Part shown: one piece after another, positions 54,638 to 63,723 of the stretch | Layout: each line of letters opens with the position of its first letter | Numbering within the stretch: position 1 is the first letter of the stretch | From: an uncultured Lachnospiraceae bacterium | GTDB taxonomy: Bacteria; Bacillota; Clostridia; Lachnospirales; Lachnospiraceae | Length of the DNA stretch: 64,000 bases | Reading direction: 5' to 3' | NCBI GenBank assembly: GCA_910577045.1 | Contig: CAJTLB010000003.1 | Coordinates: 62,001-126,000 of the forward strand | Position numbers and translations under genes: made by a program | Notes under the pieces: model-generated | The model's database searches: none | Told to the model about the DNA's origin: nothing | The model's input: the letters and a program-made list of their open reading frames with translations, nothing else

Positions 54638-55432
54638 TTAGGGAACCAGTGATTGCCACCATTCTTTCGGTATGCTGCCACGATCTATACAACAGTTAGG
54701 TTCATAGGAAAGGATTTGTGAGGTAACAGAAAAAAGTTTAGAAGCATCGCAAAGGATACTGGGGGCAGAGCCAAATACTACTCTTTTTGCTGCACCTGTT
54801 TCAAAAAAAGCATCGCTTAATTTATCGAAGCTTTCAGAGATATGGGCAGTATAAGGGTTGTAATGGCGGTACATGGGAGTTGGCTTTAAACTGTTATCTG
54901 GCATCTTAATATAAAAAAGCGTTGGGTTAGCTGTAAGGCGTTCTGGCACATGGCATCTTTCTTCAATGCTGTGGATATAGGTATTGCGGATATGGGTAAC
55001 GCCAACCAGTAAGATTTTAGCGTGGATTGTATTAAGCCTGTCCCAACAGCCGCCGGGAGTACATGGGGTATTACAGTTTTCTTCTCCTTTTATATATTCT
55101 TTGGCAGAAGGGCCATAAGCAGCTATACTGTGGGTGGGATGCAGGGAACGGACTACGCCGGGGCGTTTTAAAAATAGGTTTGGAATAATCCCAACACAGG
55201 CAGGTTCTGTTTCTGGATGAAAAACAGGATATGTTTCACTCATTTGCGCCCATGTGTGGGCTGGGGCCATAAACAGCCCATCAGACAAATATTCCATAAA
55301 AGAATCTAGTACAGTATCGGCACCACCTTCTACTTCGCCAATGGATTTCATAGAGGAATGGAGCATAATAGAGTCGGAGGGGGAGAGTCCCATAGATTTT
55401 AAATGATTGATTAATTGTTGTTTTGTGTACAT
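54638..55432 (-). CDS. AAC(3)-family N-acetyltransferase (YokD-like)
   Basis: A 264-residue protein of the aminoglycoside 3-N-acetyltransferase fold. LHSSMKSIGEVEGGADTVLD, FMAPAHTW and FLKRPGVVRSLHPTHSIAAY are family motifs, with the HPTHS catalytic stretch intact. Many gene-neighbourhood members, such as YokD, do not confer aminoglycoside resistance, so the name should not be read as a resistance call. The extended C-terminus carries CCIDRGSIPKEWW. Convergent or isolated between gdhA and an AraC gene. Confidence 0.85.
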   Translation of the reverse strand: MYTKQQLINHLKSMGLSPSDSIMLHSSMKSIGEVEGGADTVLDSFMEYLSDGLFMAPAHTWAQMSETYPVFHPETEPACVGIIPNLFLKRPGVVRSLHPTHSIAAYGPSAKEYIKGEENCNTPCTPGGCWDRLNTIHAKILLVGVTHIRNTYIHSIEERCHVPERLTANPTLFYIKMPDNSLKPTPMYRHYNPYTAHISESFDKLSDAFFETGAAKRVVFGSAPSILCDASKLFSVTSQILSYEPNCCIDRGSIPKEWWQSLVP

Positions 55433-55555
55433 TTTTATTACCTCATTTAGATTGATATTTATAAACCAGTGTATTTGATTTCAGGTAAAATAACAAGTCA
55501 AATCAAGCTAAATTTATGTTCTTTTATTATAATAAATATAGGGTGGTTAAATAAA

Positions 55556-56515
55556 ATGAAAAAACATGAATATGAGTGGCAGCAGCAAATACAGGTTTTT
55601 ATTGAAGAAATTGATAAAGGTATTAAAGACTATAAGGATGAAGATTTAACCTTACAGGTGCTTTCTAAGAAATTCGGCTATTCTGAATTTTATATTACAA
55701 AAAGGTTTAAAGAAATTTCTGGCGTATTATTTAGGGATTATGTAAGGCGCAGGAAATTGGCATTTGCTTTAAAAGAGATACGGGATAGTAAAAAAGATAT
55801 TTTAGAAATTGCCTTTGACTATGGTTTTTCTTCACATGAGGCATTTACCCGTTCTTTTAAAAAATTATATAGTATTACGCCCAGTGAATACCGGAAAAAA
55901 CCTGTCCCAGTTGTATTGCGTACAAAAATAAAACCTTTTGACCGCTACTTTTTAGGAATTGGAGAGATTGGCATGATGAAATCAACAGAAGATATTAAAG
56001 TTTATTTTATAATGGTTCCTGCACATAAGTTTTTGTATATTAAAAACTATGACAGTGATGGGTACTGGGATTTTTGGAAGAAACAAAGCCAAATCCCAGG
56101 ACAGGACTGTGAAACAATTTGTGGGTTGTTAGATAGTATAAAAGGAAAGTTAGACGATCGGGGAGGAAGCGAACCAAATAGTGGTGCTGGGCAGATTATG
56201 GCATATATAAATGATCCAAAGGGAAAAGCAGAATGTTATGGGGTACGGCTTCCGGCGGATTATAAGGGAGAAGTGCCTTCCCAGATGATTTTACAAGATG
56301 TGCCAGAGGGAGAATATATTGTATTTGAACATGGAAAGTTTAATTATGAACAAGAAAATTGTAGTGTAGAGGAGAAGGTAAAGGAGGCAATAGATTCTTA
56401 TGATTTTGCTAGTACAGGATATTCCTTAGATGATGTACAAGGAAGAGTTGAGTATTTTTACCATGATCCAGCACAATTTTTTAAGGTTGTAAAACCAGTT
56501 AGAAAGTGTAAATAA
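55556..56515 (+). CDS. AraC-family regulator with GyrI-like effector domain
   Basis: About 319 residues. The frame is open from a GTG at 55469 but a ribosome site (GGGTGG) and the conserved start are at ATG 55556 (MKKHEYEWQQQ). Two helix-turn-helix motifs: DLTLQVLSKKFGYSEFYITK and DILEIAFDYGFSSHEAFTRS with FKKLYSITPSEYR, followed by an effector domain (about 140-319) of the GyrI-like/AraC-type-binding fold (VPAHKFLYIKNYDSDGYWDF). The regulated genes are not evident. Divergent from AAC(3). Confidence 0.88.
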   Translation: MKKHEYEWQQQIQVFIEEIDKGIKDYKDEDLTLQVLSKKFGYSEFYITKRFKEISGVLFRDYVRRRKLAFALKEIRDSKKDILEIAFDYGFSSHEAFTRSFKKLYSITPSEYRKKPVPVVLRTKIKPFDRYFLGIGEIGMMKSTEDIKVYFIMVPAHKFLYIKNYDSDGYWDFWKKQSQIPGQDCETICGLLDSIKGKLDDRGGSEPNSGAGQIMAYINDPKGKAECYGVRLPADYKGEVPSQMILQDVPEGEYIVFEHGKFNYEQENCSVEEKVKEAIDSYDFASTGYSLDDVQGRVEYFYHDPAQFFKVVKPVRKCK

Positions 56516-56543
56516 GAAATTTTGTACTTATTTGTATTTCTCC

Positions 56544-56573
56544 TTGACAAATTCGTTGCTTATAGTATATAGT
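56544..56573 (+). promoter_or_regulatory. Promoter of T-box/metG transcript
   Basis: TTGACA (56544-56549) and TATAGT (56568-56573) with an 18-base spacer, or TATATA at 16. It lies just upstream of the T-box leader. Confidence 0.6.
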
Positions 56574-56584
56574 AAAATCTAACA

Positions 56585-56856
56585 TGGAAAAAAGCGATGA
56601 AAAGAAGAGTAAGGAATGGAATTGCCTATAGAGAGTCCTGGTAGCTGGGAAGGGATGGCAAAGGAAGTTTTTGAAGATGGCCTTGGAGCTTTATAGCTGA
56701 GGACGCAGGTCTTAGGCTGTAACGGTTTCACCCGTTATCGTGAAGGCTGTTAGATGACAGTGAAAGAGGCTTGTTTTGTGAGAAACAAGTGAATTAAAGT
56801 GGTACCACGGTTTTATCCGTCTTTAAGAATAACTTAAAGGCGGATTTTATTTTTTG
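56585..56856 (+). promoter_or_regulatory. T-box riboswitch in front of metG
   Basis: The leader has GCGATGAAAAGAAGAGTA (stem I base), AGAGAGTC (AG-bulge region), a distal loop, then the antiterminator T-box AAAGTGGTACCACGG at 56796-56810 that pairs with uncharged tRNA. The terminator TCCGTCTTTAAG (56816-56827) and CTTAAAGGCGGA (56833-56844) with a T run follows. An AUG specifier for methionine is expected; its exact position was not fixed by eye. Shortage of charged tRNA-Met would permit readthrough into metG. Confidence 0.92.
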
Positions 56857-56871
56857 TAGGAGGAAAGATGT

Positions 56872-58842
56872 ATGTGCCAAACATGTAAAAAAGGAAAATT
56901 TTATTTGACAACAGCGATTGCCTATACTTCAGCAAAACCACATATTGGGAATGTGTATGAAATTGTGCTGGCGGATAGTATTGCAAGGTTTAAGAAACAA
57001 CAAGGATATGAGGTATATTTCCAGACAGGGACAGATGAACATGGGCAAAAAATTGAAGATAAGGCAAAGGCTGCCGGGATTAGCCCAAAAGAATATGTCG
57101 ATCAAATATCTGGCATGGTAAAAGCAAATTGGGATTTGATGAATACGGATTATAATAGGTTTATCCGTACTACCGATCAAGACCATGAAAAACAGGTACA
57201 AAAGATTTTTAAGAAGCTTTATGAACAAGGGGATATTTATAAAGGATATTATGAGGGGATGTATTGCAAACCTTGTGAATCTTTTTTTACTTCTTCACAG
57301 CTTGTAGATGGAAAGTGCCCAGACTGTGGCGCTAAGGTAGAGGCAGCTAAGGAAGAAGCATATTTTTTAAAGCTTAGTAAATATACAGACAGGTTAATTG
57401 AGCATATTAATAGCCATCCAGAGTTTATCCAGCCAGAGTCAAGGAAAAATGAGATGATGAATAATTTCCTCCTTCCAGGGCTGCAGGACTTATGCGTATC
57501 TAGGACGTCTTTCCAATGGGGCATCCCAGTTGATTTTGATAATAAACATGTAATCTATGTATGGATGGATGCATTGTCCAATTATATTACAGGGCTTGGG
57601 TATCACGTGGATGGGGAGCAGGGGGAACTTTATAAAAAGTTTTGGCCGGCGGATCTTCATTTAATTGGAAAGGATATTTTACGTTTCCATACTATTTATT
57701 GGCCAATTATTTTAATGGCTTTAGGGCTTCCTTTGCCAAAGCAGATTTTTGGGCATCCATGGCTTTTGCAAGGAGAAGGCAAAATGAGTAAGTCCAAAGG
57801 GAATGTAATTTATGCAGAGGAATTAGTGGATATCTTTGGCGTGGATGCAGTCCGTTATTTTGTGCTCCATGAAATGCCATTTGATAATGATGGGATTATT
57901 TCATGGGAATTAATGACAGAACGTATGAACTCTGATCTCGCTAATACACTTGGGAATTTGGTAAAACGCACGATTTCTATGTCAAACCAGTATTTTGGCG
58001 GCATTGTTACGAATGCAGGGGAAACAGAGCCAGTAGATGAAGAGTTAATTAGCCTAGTAAAAGGAACAGCAGGAAAAGTAGAGGAAAAAATGGAAAAACT
58101 GCGTGTAGCAGATGCTATTTCTGAGATATTTGTATTATTTAAGCGTTGCAATAAATATATTGATGAAACAACTCCTTGGATATTGGCAAAAGATGAAAGG
58201 AAACAAAAACGTTTACAGACAGTGCTCTATCATTTAGTAGAAAGCATTTGTATCGGGGCAAGCCTATTAAAAGCATTTATGCCAGAGACATCAGAAAAGA
58301 TCTTAAAGCAATTACAGGCAGAGGGCCGTTCTATAGATTCTTGTAAAGAGTATGGGCTTTATCCTTCCGGCAACAAAGTAACAGAGGAACCAGAGATTTT
58401 ATTTGCCCGTTTGGATGTAAAGAAGGTTTTGGAGAAAGCAGAGGAATTAAAGGCAGAAAAAATAAAAGCAGTAGCAGAGGAAGAAAAAGAACCTGGTATT
58501 GATATAGAGGCAAAGCCAGAAATTTCTTATGAAGATTTTGATAAACTGCAATTCCAAGTAGGGGAGATTATTTCTTGTGAAGCGGTGCCAAAGTCGAAAA
58601 AATTACTTTGTTCGAAAGTAAGGGTTGGAAGCACTATAAAGCAAATTGTATCGGGGATCCGGTCGTATTATACGCCAGAAGAAATGGTAGGGAAAAAAGT
58701 AATGGTATTAGTAAACTTAAAACCCGCAACACTGGCTGGGGTATTGTCAGAAGGAATGCTTTTATGTGCAGAGAATGAAAAAGGGGAATTAGCACTTTTA
58801 ACACCAGAAAAACCAATGCCATCTGGTGCTGAGATTGCTTAA
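56872..58842 (+). CDS. metG: Methionyl-tRNA synthetase
   Basis: A 656-residue class I synthetase. HIGH motif as HIGN (PHIGNVYEIV), KMSKS (GEGKMSKSKGN), and a CP-domain zinc module (CKPCESFF, CPDCGAK). The C-terminus from about 545 is a tRNA-binding OB domain (EDFDKLQFQVGEIISCEAVP), as in the long bacterial form. RBS GGAGG. Expression is set by the T-box just ahead. A string of VanY, TatD, RsmA genes follows with short gaps. Confidence 0.96.
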   Translation: MCQTCKKGKFYLTTAIAYTSAKPHIGNVYEIVLADSIARFKKQQGYEVYFQTGTDEHGQKIEDKAKAAGISPKEYVDQISGMVKANWDLMNTDYNRFIRTTDQDHEKQVQKIFKKLYEQGDIYKGYYEGMYCKPCESFFTSSQLVDGKCPDCGAKVEAAKEEAYFLKLSKYTDRLIEHINSHPEFIQPESRKNEMMNNFLLPGLQDLCVSRTSFQWGIPVDFDNKHVIYVWMDALSNYITGLGYHVDGEQGELYKKFWPADLHLIGKDILRFHTIYWPIILMALGLPLPKQIFGHPWLLQGEGKMSKSKGNVIYAEELVDIFGVDAVRYFVLHEMPFDNDGIISWELMTERMNSDLANTLGNLVKRTISMSNQYFGGIVTNAGETEPVDEELISLVKGTAGKVEEKMEKLRVADAISEIFVLFKRCNKYIDETTPWILAKDERKQKRLQTVLYHLVESICIGASLLKAFMPETSEKILKQLQAEGRSIDSCKEYGLYPSGNKVTEEPEILFARLDVKKVLEKAEELKAEKIKAVAEEEKEPGIDIEAKPEISYEDFDKLQFQVGEIISCEAVPKSKKLLCSKVRVGSTIKQIVSGIRSYYTPEEMVGKKVMVLVNLKPATLAGVLSEGMLLCAENEKGELALLTPEKPMPSGAEIA

Positions 58843-58856
58843 AGGGAGGAAGTAAA

Positions 58857-59651
58857 TTGAAGTACAGACATTCAATTAAGAAGGCTGCATATATTTTGGC
58901 AGCCTGTGGCATATTAGCGGCAGAAATTTTTACCTTCAATAATAAGGTTGTTGTAGCATATGCGGATGAGGTTGTAGCAAAACCAGAGAAAATTGAAATA
59001 GAAGAGATAAGGGCATGGGATATGGCAGACTCTTATGCGATACCAGAGGGGCCGGCATTGTTTTTTCAAGAAGCTTTAAGAGAAAAGGAAGAAGACTGGA
59101 AACTGATATTGGTGAACCGTGACCATCCGCTTCCAGATGGATATCAACCAGAAACGCAGAGATTAAGTAATGGGTTATTGGTTGATACAAGGATTTATCA
59201 GCCATTAATGGAGCTTTTAGAAGCTGGGAACCAGGAAGGGTGCGCATTTTTGGTCTGTTCTGCATACCGGCCATATGAAAGGCAAGTGGAATTATATCAA
59301 AATAAAATATTAAAATACCAAGGATGGGGCTATAGCTATGAGGAAGCATGTGCTAGGACAGAAGAAACGATTTCCATTCCTGGCTGTAGTGAACACCAGG
59401 CAGGGCTTGCAGTAGATATTGTTACAGTAAGGCACCAAGTATTAAATGAGGCATTTGCTAATACAAAGGCAGGAAAGTGGCTTGCAGAACATGCGCATGA
59501 ATATGGCTTTATCCTCCGGTATCCAAAAGATAAAGAAGAAGTGACAGGGATTAGTTATGAGCCATGGCATTTCCGTTATGTAGGGAAAGAGGCGGCAGCC
59601 GAAATCTTTGAACTAGGATGCTGCTTAGAAGAATATAAAGAGTGGAAATAA
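58857..59651 (+). CDS. VanY-family D-Ala-D-Ala carboxypeptidase
   Basis: 264 residues starting at TTG (GGGAGGAAGTAAA before). A signal peptide-like N-terminus (AAYILAACGILAAEIFTF) sends it outside. The zinc fold is VCSAYRPYERQ, GCSEHQAGLAVDIV (His, Asp) and YEPWHFRYVG (His), all intact. It trims peptidoglycan stem peptides; this family includes true VanY of glycopeptide resistance but is usually housekeeping. The next gene starts two bases after the stop. Confidence 0.9.
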   Translation: MKYRHSIKKAAYILAACGILAAEIFTFNNKVVVAYADEVVAKPEKIEIEEIRAWDMADSYAIPEGPALFFQEALREKEEDWKLILVNRDHPLPDGYQPETQRLSNGLLVDTRIYQPLMELLEAGNQEGCAFLVCSAYRPYERQVELYQNKILKYQGWGYSYEEACARTEETISIPGCSEHQAGLAVDIVTVRHQVLNEAFANTKAGKWLAEHAHEYGFILRYPKDKEEVTGISYEPWHFRYVGKEAAAEIFELGCCLEEYKEWK

Positions 59652-59653
59652 AA

Positions 59654-60418
59654 ATGATATTTGATACACATACACATTATAATGATGATGCTTTTGACGA
59701 GGACAGGGAGGAATTATTATCCTCCCTGCCAGCGCATGGTATTTGCCATGTAGTAAACGTAGGGGCTAGCCTTTCTGATTGCCAGCAGACTTTAGCATTA
59801 ACAAAGGCGTATGATTTTATATATGGCGCAGTTGGCGTACATCCTAGTGGGACAACAGAGCTTACAGAAAAAAGCTATGAATGGCTAAAAATAGCAGCAA
59901 AAGAACAAAAAATTGTAGCCATAGGGGAAATTGGGCTGGATTATTACTGGGAAGAACCAGAACATGGAATACAAAAAAAATGGTTTTGTAAGCAGCTTGA
60001 AATGGCAAAAGAATTAAAGCTGCCGGTAATTATCCACAGCAGGGAAGCTGCAAAGGATACGCTTGATATTATAAAAGATTATTATCAAAAGGAAAATGGC
60101 GGTGTAATCCACTGTTATTCTTATTCTCTGGAAATAGCCAAGGAGTATGAAAAATTAGGTTTCTTTTTTGGGATTGGCGGCGTAGTGACATTTACAAATG
60201 GGAAGAAATTAAAAGAGGTAGTAGAGTATTTGCCATTAGATAGAATCGTATTGGAAACAGACTGCCCATATTTAGCCCCTGTGCCAAACCGGGGAAAAAG
60301 AAATTCTTCTTTAAATCTTCCTTATATTGCAGAGGAAATTGCAAGAATAAAACAAGTTCCTTATGAAATGGTATTAGAAACCACATGCCAAAATGCAAAG
60401 AAACTTTATCGATTATAA
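59654..60418 (+). CDS. tatD: TatD-family deoxyribonuclease
   Basis: About 254 residues. An in-frame GTG at 59642 lies inside the preceding gene, so ATG 59654 (MIFDTHTHYN) is preferred. Metal-binding motifs THTHYNDDAF, GEIGLDYYWE, HSREAAKD, HCYSYS and LETDCPYLAP are in canonical order. Metal-dependent 3-prime-5-prime nuclease of repair. It lies next to rsmA, a common order in Firmicutes. Confidence 0.92.
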   Translation: MIFDTHTHYNDDAFDEDREELLSSLPAHGICHVVNVGASLSDCQQTLALTKAYDFIYGAVGVHPSGTTELTEKSYEWLKIAAKEQKIVAIGEIGLDYYWEEPEHGIQKKWFCKQLEMAKELKLPVIIHSREAAKDTLDIIKDYYQKENGGVIHCYSYSLEIAKEYEKLGFFFGIGGVVTFTNGKKLKEVVEYLPLDRIVLETDCPYLAPVPNRGKRNSSLNLPYIAEEIARIKQVPYEMVLETTCQNAKKLYRL

Positions 60419-60432
60419 GAAATGGAGAAAAA

Positions 60433-61302
60433 ATGCCTGATCTATCAAACCCGAAATATACAATAGAAATAATAAAGAAATATGAATTTGCGTTTCAAAA
60501 AAAATTTGGGCAGAATTTTCTAATTGATGCACATGTGGTGGATAAGATTATCCGTTCTGCTATGTTGACAAAAGAGGATTGTGTTTTAGAAATTGGCCCT
60601 GGTATTGGGACTATGACACAGGCACTGGCAAAGGCTGCTGGGAAAGTGGTTGCAGTAGAAATTGATAAAAACCTAATACCTATTTTAGAAGAAACCTTAC
60701 AAGGATATTCTAATATTTCAGTGGTAAATGAAGATATTTTAAAAGTAGATATAAAGGAACTTGCTAAAATATATAATGAAGGGAAACCAATTAAGGTGGT
60801 AGCAAATCTTCCTTATTATATTACTACTCCTATTATTATGGGGCTATTTGAAAGTAAAGTGCCACTTGAAAGTATTACTGTAATGGTACAGAAGGAGGTT
60901 GCAGACCGGATGCAGGTAGGCCCAGGGACAAAAGATTATGGCGCATTATCATTGGCAGTCCAGTATTATGCAAAACCGGAGATTGTCGCCAATGTGCCGC
61001 CAAATTGTTTTATTCCAAGGCCAAAAGTGGGTTCTGCTGTAATCCGTTTAACAAAGCATGTAAAGTGTCCTGTACAGGTGGCAGAGGAAGGGTTAATGTT
61101 TCAGATTATTCGTGCTGCATTTAACCAGAGGAGGAAGACTTTAATTAATGCAGTAGGAAATGCAGCAGATATAAAGGTTTCCAAAGAAGAGATGGCACAA
61201 GCCCTTACTATGGAAGGGCTGCCCATTACAATCCGTGGAGAAGCACTTACTTTAGGGCAATTTGCTTTATTAACAAACCATGTGGTAAAACAAAAAGAAT
61301 AA
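60433..61302 (+). CDS. rsmA: 16S rRNA dimethyladenosine transferase RsmA
   Basis: About 289 residues. The frame is open from 60385, but GGAGAAAAA before ATG 60433 (MPDLSNPKYT) is right. It dimethylates the two adenines near the 3-prime end of 16S rRNA using SAM. Motifs: KKFGQNFLID, LEIGPGIGTMT, the NLPYYIT catalytic motif, and MVQKEVADRM. Family of KsgA. It lies 14 bases after tatD. Confidence 0.95.
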   Translation: MPDLSNPKYTIEIIKKYEFAFQKKFGQNFLIDAHVVDKIIRSAMLTKEDCVLEIGPGIGTMTQALAKAAGKVVAVEIDKNLIPILEETLQGYSNISVVNEDILKVDIKELAKIYNEGKPIKVVANLPYYITTPIIMGLFESKVPLESITVMVQKEVADRMQVGPGTKDYGALSLAVQYYAKPEIVANVPPNCFIPRPKVGSAVIRLTKHVKCPVQVAEEGLMFQIIRAAFNQRRKTLINAVGNAADIKVSKEEMAQALTMEGLPITIRGEALTLGQFALLTNHVVKQKE

Positions 61303-61315
61303 AGACCAAGGGGAA

Positions 61316-63535
61316 TTAGTGCATGGATTTTCGATATTCCCCTGGTGTAATGCCGACTACTTGTTTAAAACGCCGGATAAAACTATTCGTGTTATAATAG
61401 CCCACTTCTTCTGCCACAATATCAAGTGGCATGGTAGAGGTGGTAAGTAGTTTTTTTGCCTTCTGTATCCTAAGTTCCGTGGTATAATCTAAAATAGTAA
61501 TATTTTTTTTGTTTTTAAAATATTGGCTCATAGAAGAGCTGTTCATATCAAGGCTATTTGCCATTTCCTGGATAGAAAAACTGCAATTATCATAGTTTTC
61601 TTGAATAAATTGCTCAATTTTTTCAAGCATGGAAGTATCATGATGTTCTGTTTTTTTCTTTTTCCTATTTTGTTCTAATTCCTTTAAAATTTGCTGGAAA
61701 ATATTTTCATAATCTTCAATAGATTCTAAATACCGGAACATAAGAGTATCAGTAGTGGAAGAAATATTGGTGTCTTTTTTCTGTGTAATAATAAGGTAAG
61801 CAATATTTTCACAAATTCCCTTTGCTAAAGAAGCAGGAAGGTTTCCCGTTTTTGCTAGTGAAATTATATTTTCTAGGGAGGAACGGGCTTTCTGGTAATT
61901 TTCTGCTTTTAAGCTATTCTGAAAATCAGAAAGCTCAGAAGAAGGATAGAAAAGTGCAGTATCCATATTAATGTTTTGGAAAAATACCAGTTTCCGCCTG
62001 CCAACAGAAAAGAATTCGCGTTCTGAAATAGAGGCTTCATAATAGGAAGTTGGTATGGCATCAATATTATGATATAGGTTGCCAACACTGACAGAAAGTG
62101 AAATGCCATATTTAGAAAAAGCTTCTGTAATAAAATTTTCTAAAGGTGTGCAAAGTTGGCTTATATTAGGTTTGTCTGTGCCTAATAACATACAATAACG
62201 GTCTGGTTCAAATAATTCTCTATAATAATATTCATATTCTGATAAAGCTGAAGCAAAAAGTCTATATAAAGAATCCCTAGATATTTTAGTATTTTCTTCT
62301 TCTGGGAAAATATGGAACAGTAAAACGGCATAATATTCTTTAGAAAGCTGGATACCAAGTAAATGCCCAGCTTGGTTAAACTGTTCCCTTGTTGTTATTT
62401 TACCTTTTAAAAGAGAGAAAAGTAAGGAATCTTGAAGAGGGAAAATATCTTTGGTTTCTTTTAGTTTATTTGTTAAATCCCGGTTTTGGTTATATAAAAA
62501 TTCTAGTACTTCTTGTAGGGTAGTAATCGCATCATTGTTATTAGCAGTTTCTAAAAGTTCTTTCCCACTGTTTGCAAGTGCCTTGATAGGGGCATAATTC
62601 ATATTCATAGAATAACGTATAATTAAGAGGGCAACTGCTAAACAAGAAATTAACATGGCATAAAATACTGTTTGGATCCCCCTAGAAATCTTATAATAAG
62701 AAGACATAGGAAATAGAGTTATATAACATAGGTTATAATAGGAGGAAGAGGAAGCAAAAACAACATAATCTCCTAAACGGTTAGCATGGGCAGAATCAAA
62801 GTCTAAGGTAGGGAGGATTTGCTCTAGCTTGTGGATAGTTTCCTCTGGGATATCAGGTTTAGACTGTATTAATAGGTTCCCTTGGTTATCATAAATAAAG
62901 CTTATAGCATTCATTTGGTTCATTGGTTCTAAAAATTGCCGGAAATTTTCTGCTTCCACCCAAAATAATACGCTTGCTTCTGGAAAATTACTAAATGTAG
63001 AAGGAGGGTTAATAAAAGTAATATAAGGGTTTCCATTATCAGGGTTATTAGAAGTGAGGATTGCCCGGAGTTTTATATTTTTTAAAGCATTTTCTGGCTG
63101 TTCTAGCGTAGGGAACTCATATAAAGAATGAAATAGCAAAGAAAATGGGCATATGCCATTAGAGGTATATACCATTTCCATATTATAAGGATATAAGGCA
63201 ATTTCACTAATAAAGGGATTTACAGAAATATAACTGTGCAAGGTATTTACAATTTTAATATCTTTTGATGGGGAATCCTCCATTAAAAAATAGGATAATA
63301 AATTGGGGTTGGCAGTTGTAATCTGGTAATCTATCCGATAAAGCTGTTCTACTTCAGAATCCACACTAAAGACCATTTGCTGGAATGTGGATGAGTGGTA
63401 GGCATCAATTTCTTTTTTTAGGTGTGGATCTAAATAGCCAAATAAAAATAGGATAAAAGAAAAAAAAGCTACTACCAATAGCGCTAAATAAGAACATAAA
63501 AAGCGCAAATAGGTTTTAGGCAGATGAGCAAACAT
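61316..63535 (-). CDS. Membrane-bound AraC-type regulator with extracellular sensor
   Basis: About 739 residues; ATG 63535 follows AAGGAG, so the upstream in-frame ATG (63577) is not used. Two membrane helices (about 10-32, LRFLCSYLALLVVAFFSFILF; and about 295-315, FYAMLISCLAVALLII) enclose an extracellular Cache-like sensor (about 33-290). The cytoplasmic part ends in an AraC DNA-binding domain: CSFSIQEMANSLDMNSSSMSQ and LDIVAEEVGYYNTNSFIRRF with FKQVVGITPGEYRK. Such proteins control adjacent carbohydrate transporters in Lachnospiraceae; the divergent gene at 63724 may be its target. Confidence 0.87.
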   Translation of the reverse strand: MFAHLPKTYLRFLCSYLALLVVAFFSFILFLFGYLDPHLKKEIDAYHSSTFQQMVFSVDSEVEQLYRIDYQITTANPNLLSYFLMEDSPSKDIKIVNTLHSYISVNPFISEIALYPYNMEMVYTSNGICPFSLLFHSLYEFPTLEQPENALKNIKLRAILTSNNPDNGNPYITFINPPSTFSNFPEASVLFWVEAENFRQFLEPMNQMNAISFIYDNQGNLLIQSKPDIPEETIHKLEQILPTLDFDSAHANRLGDYVVFASSSSYYNLCYITLFPMSSYYKISRGIQTVFYAMLISCLAVALLIIRYSMNMNYAPIKALANSGKELLETANNNDAITTLQEVLEFLYNQNRDLTNKLKETKDIFPLQDSLLFSLLKGKITTREQFNQAGHLLGIQLSKEYYAVLLFHIFPEEENTKISRDSLYRLFASALSEYEYYYRELFEPDRYCMLLGTDKPNISQLCTPLENFITEAFSKYGISLSVSVGNLYHNIDAIPTSYYEASISEREFFSVGRRKLVFFQNINMDTALFYPSSELSDFQNSLKAENYQKARSSLENIISLAKTGNLPASLAKGICENIAYLIITQKKDTNISSTTDTLMFRYLESIEDYENIFQQILKELEQNRKKKKTEHHDTSMLEKIEQFIQENYDNCSFSIQEMANSLDMNSSSMSQYFKNKKNITILDYTTELRIQKAKKLLTTSTMPLDIVAEEVGYYNTNSFIRRFKQVVGITPGEYRKSMH

Positions 63536-63723
63536 AAAAAAATCTCCTTTTCTATAGAAGGACATATCAATAAACATAGTTCTATTTTAACAGAAAAAAG
63601 GGTTACAGTAAATATAGTATTTATCTCCTGTAAGCTTGATTAAAAGAATATTTTTCTGTATACTTAAAAGACAAAGGTAGAATAGACTAGAAAAATATGA
63701 AAAAGAAGAAAGGAGACTGAAAA

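Noticed and set aside
54638..55432. Aminoglycoside resistance gene
   Set aside because: AAC(3) fold is shared by YokD-like housekeeping proteins; no mobile element or resistance context.
58857..59651. Glycopeptide-resistance vanY
   Set aside because: No van gene cluster; tight linkage with metG, tatD and rsmA indicates a chromosomal peptidase.
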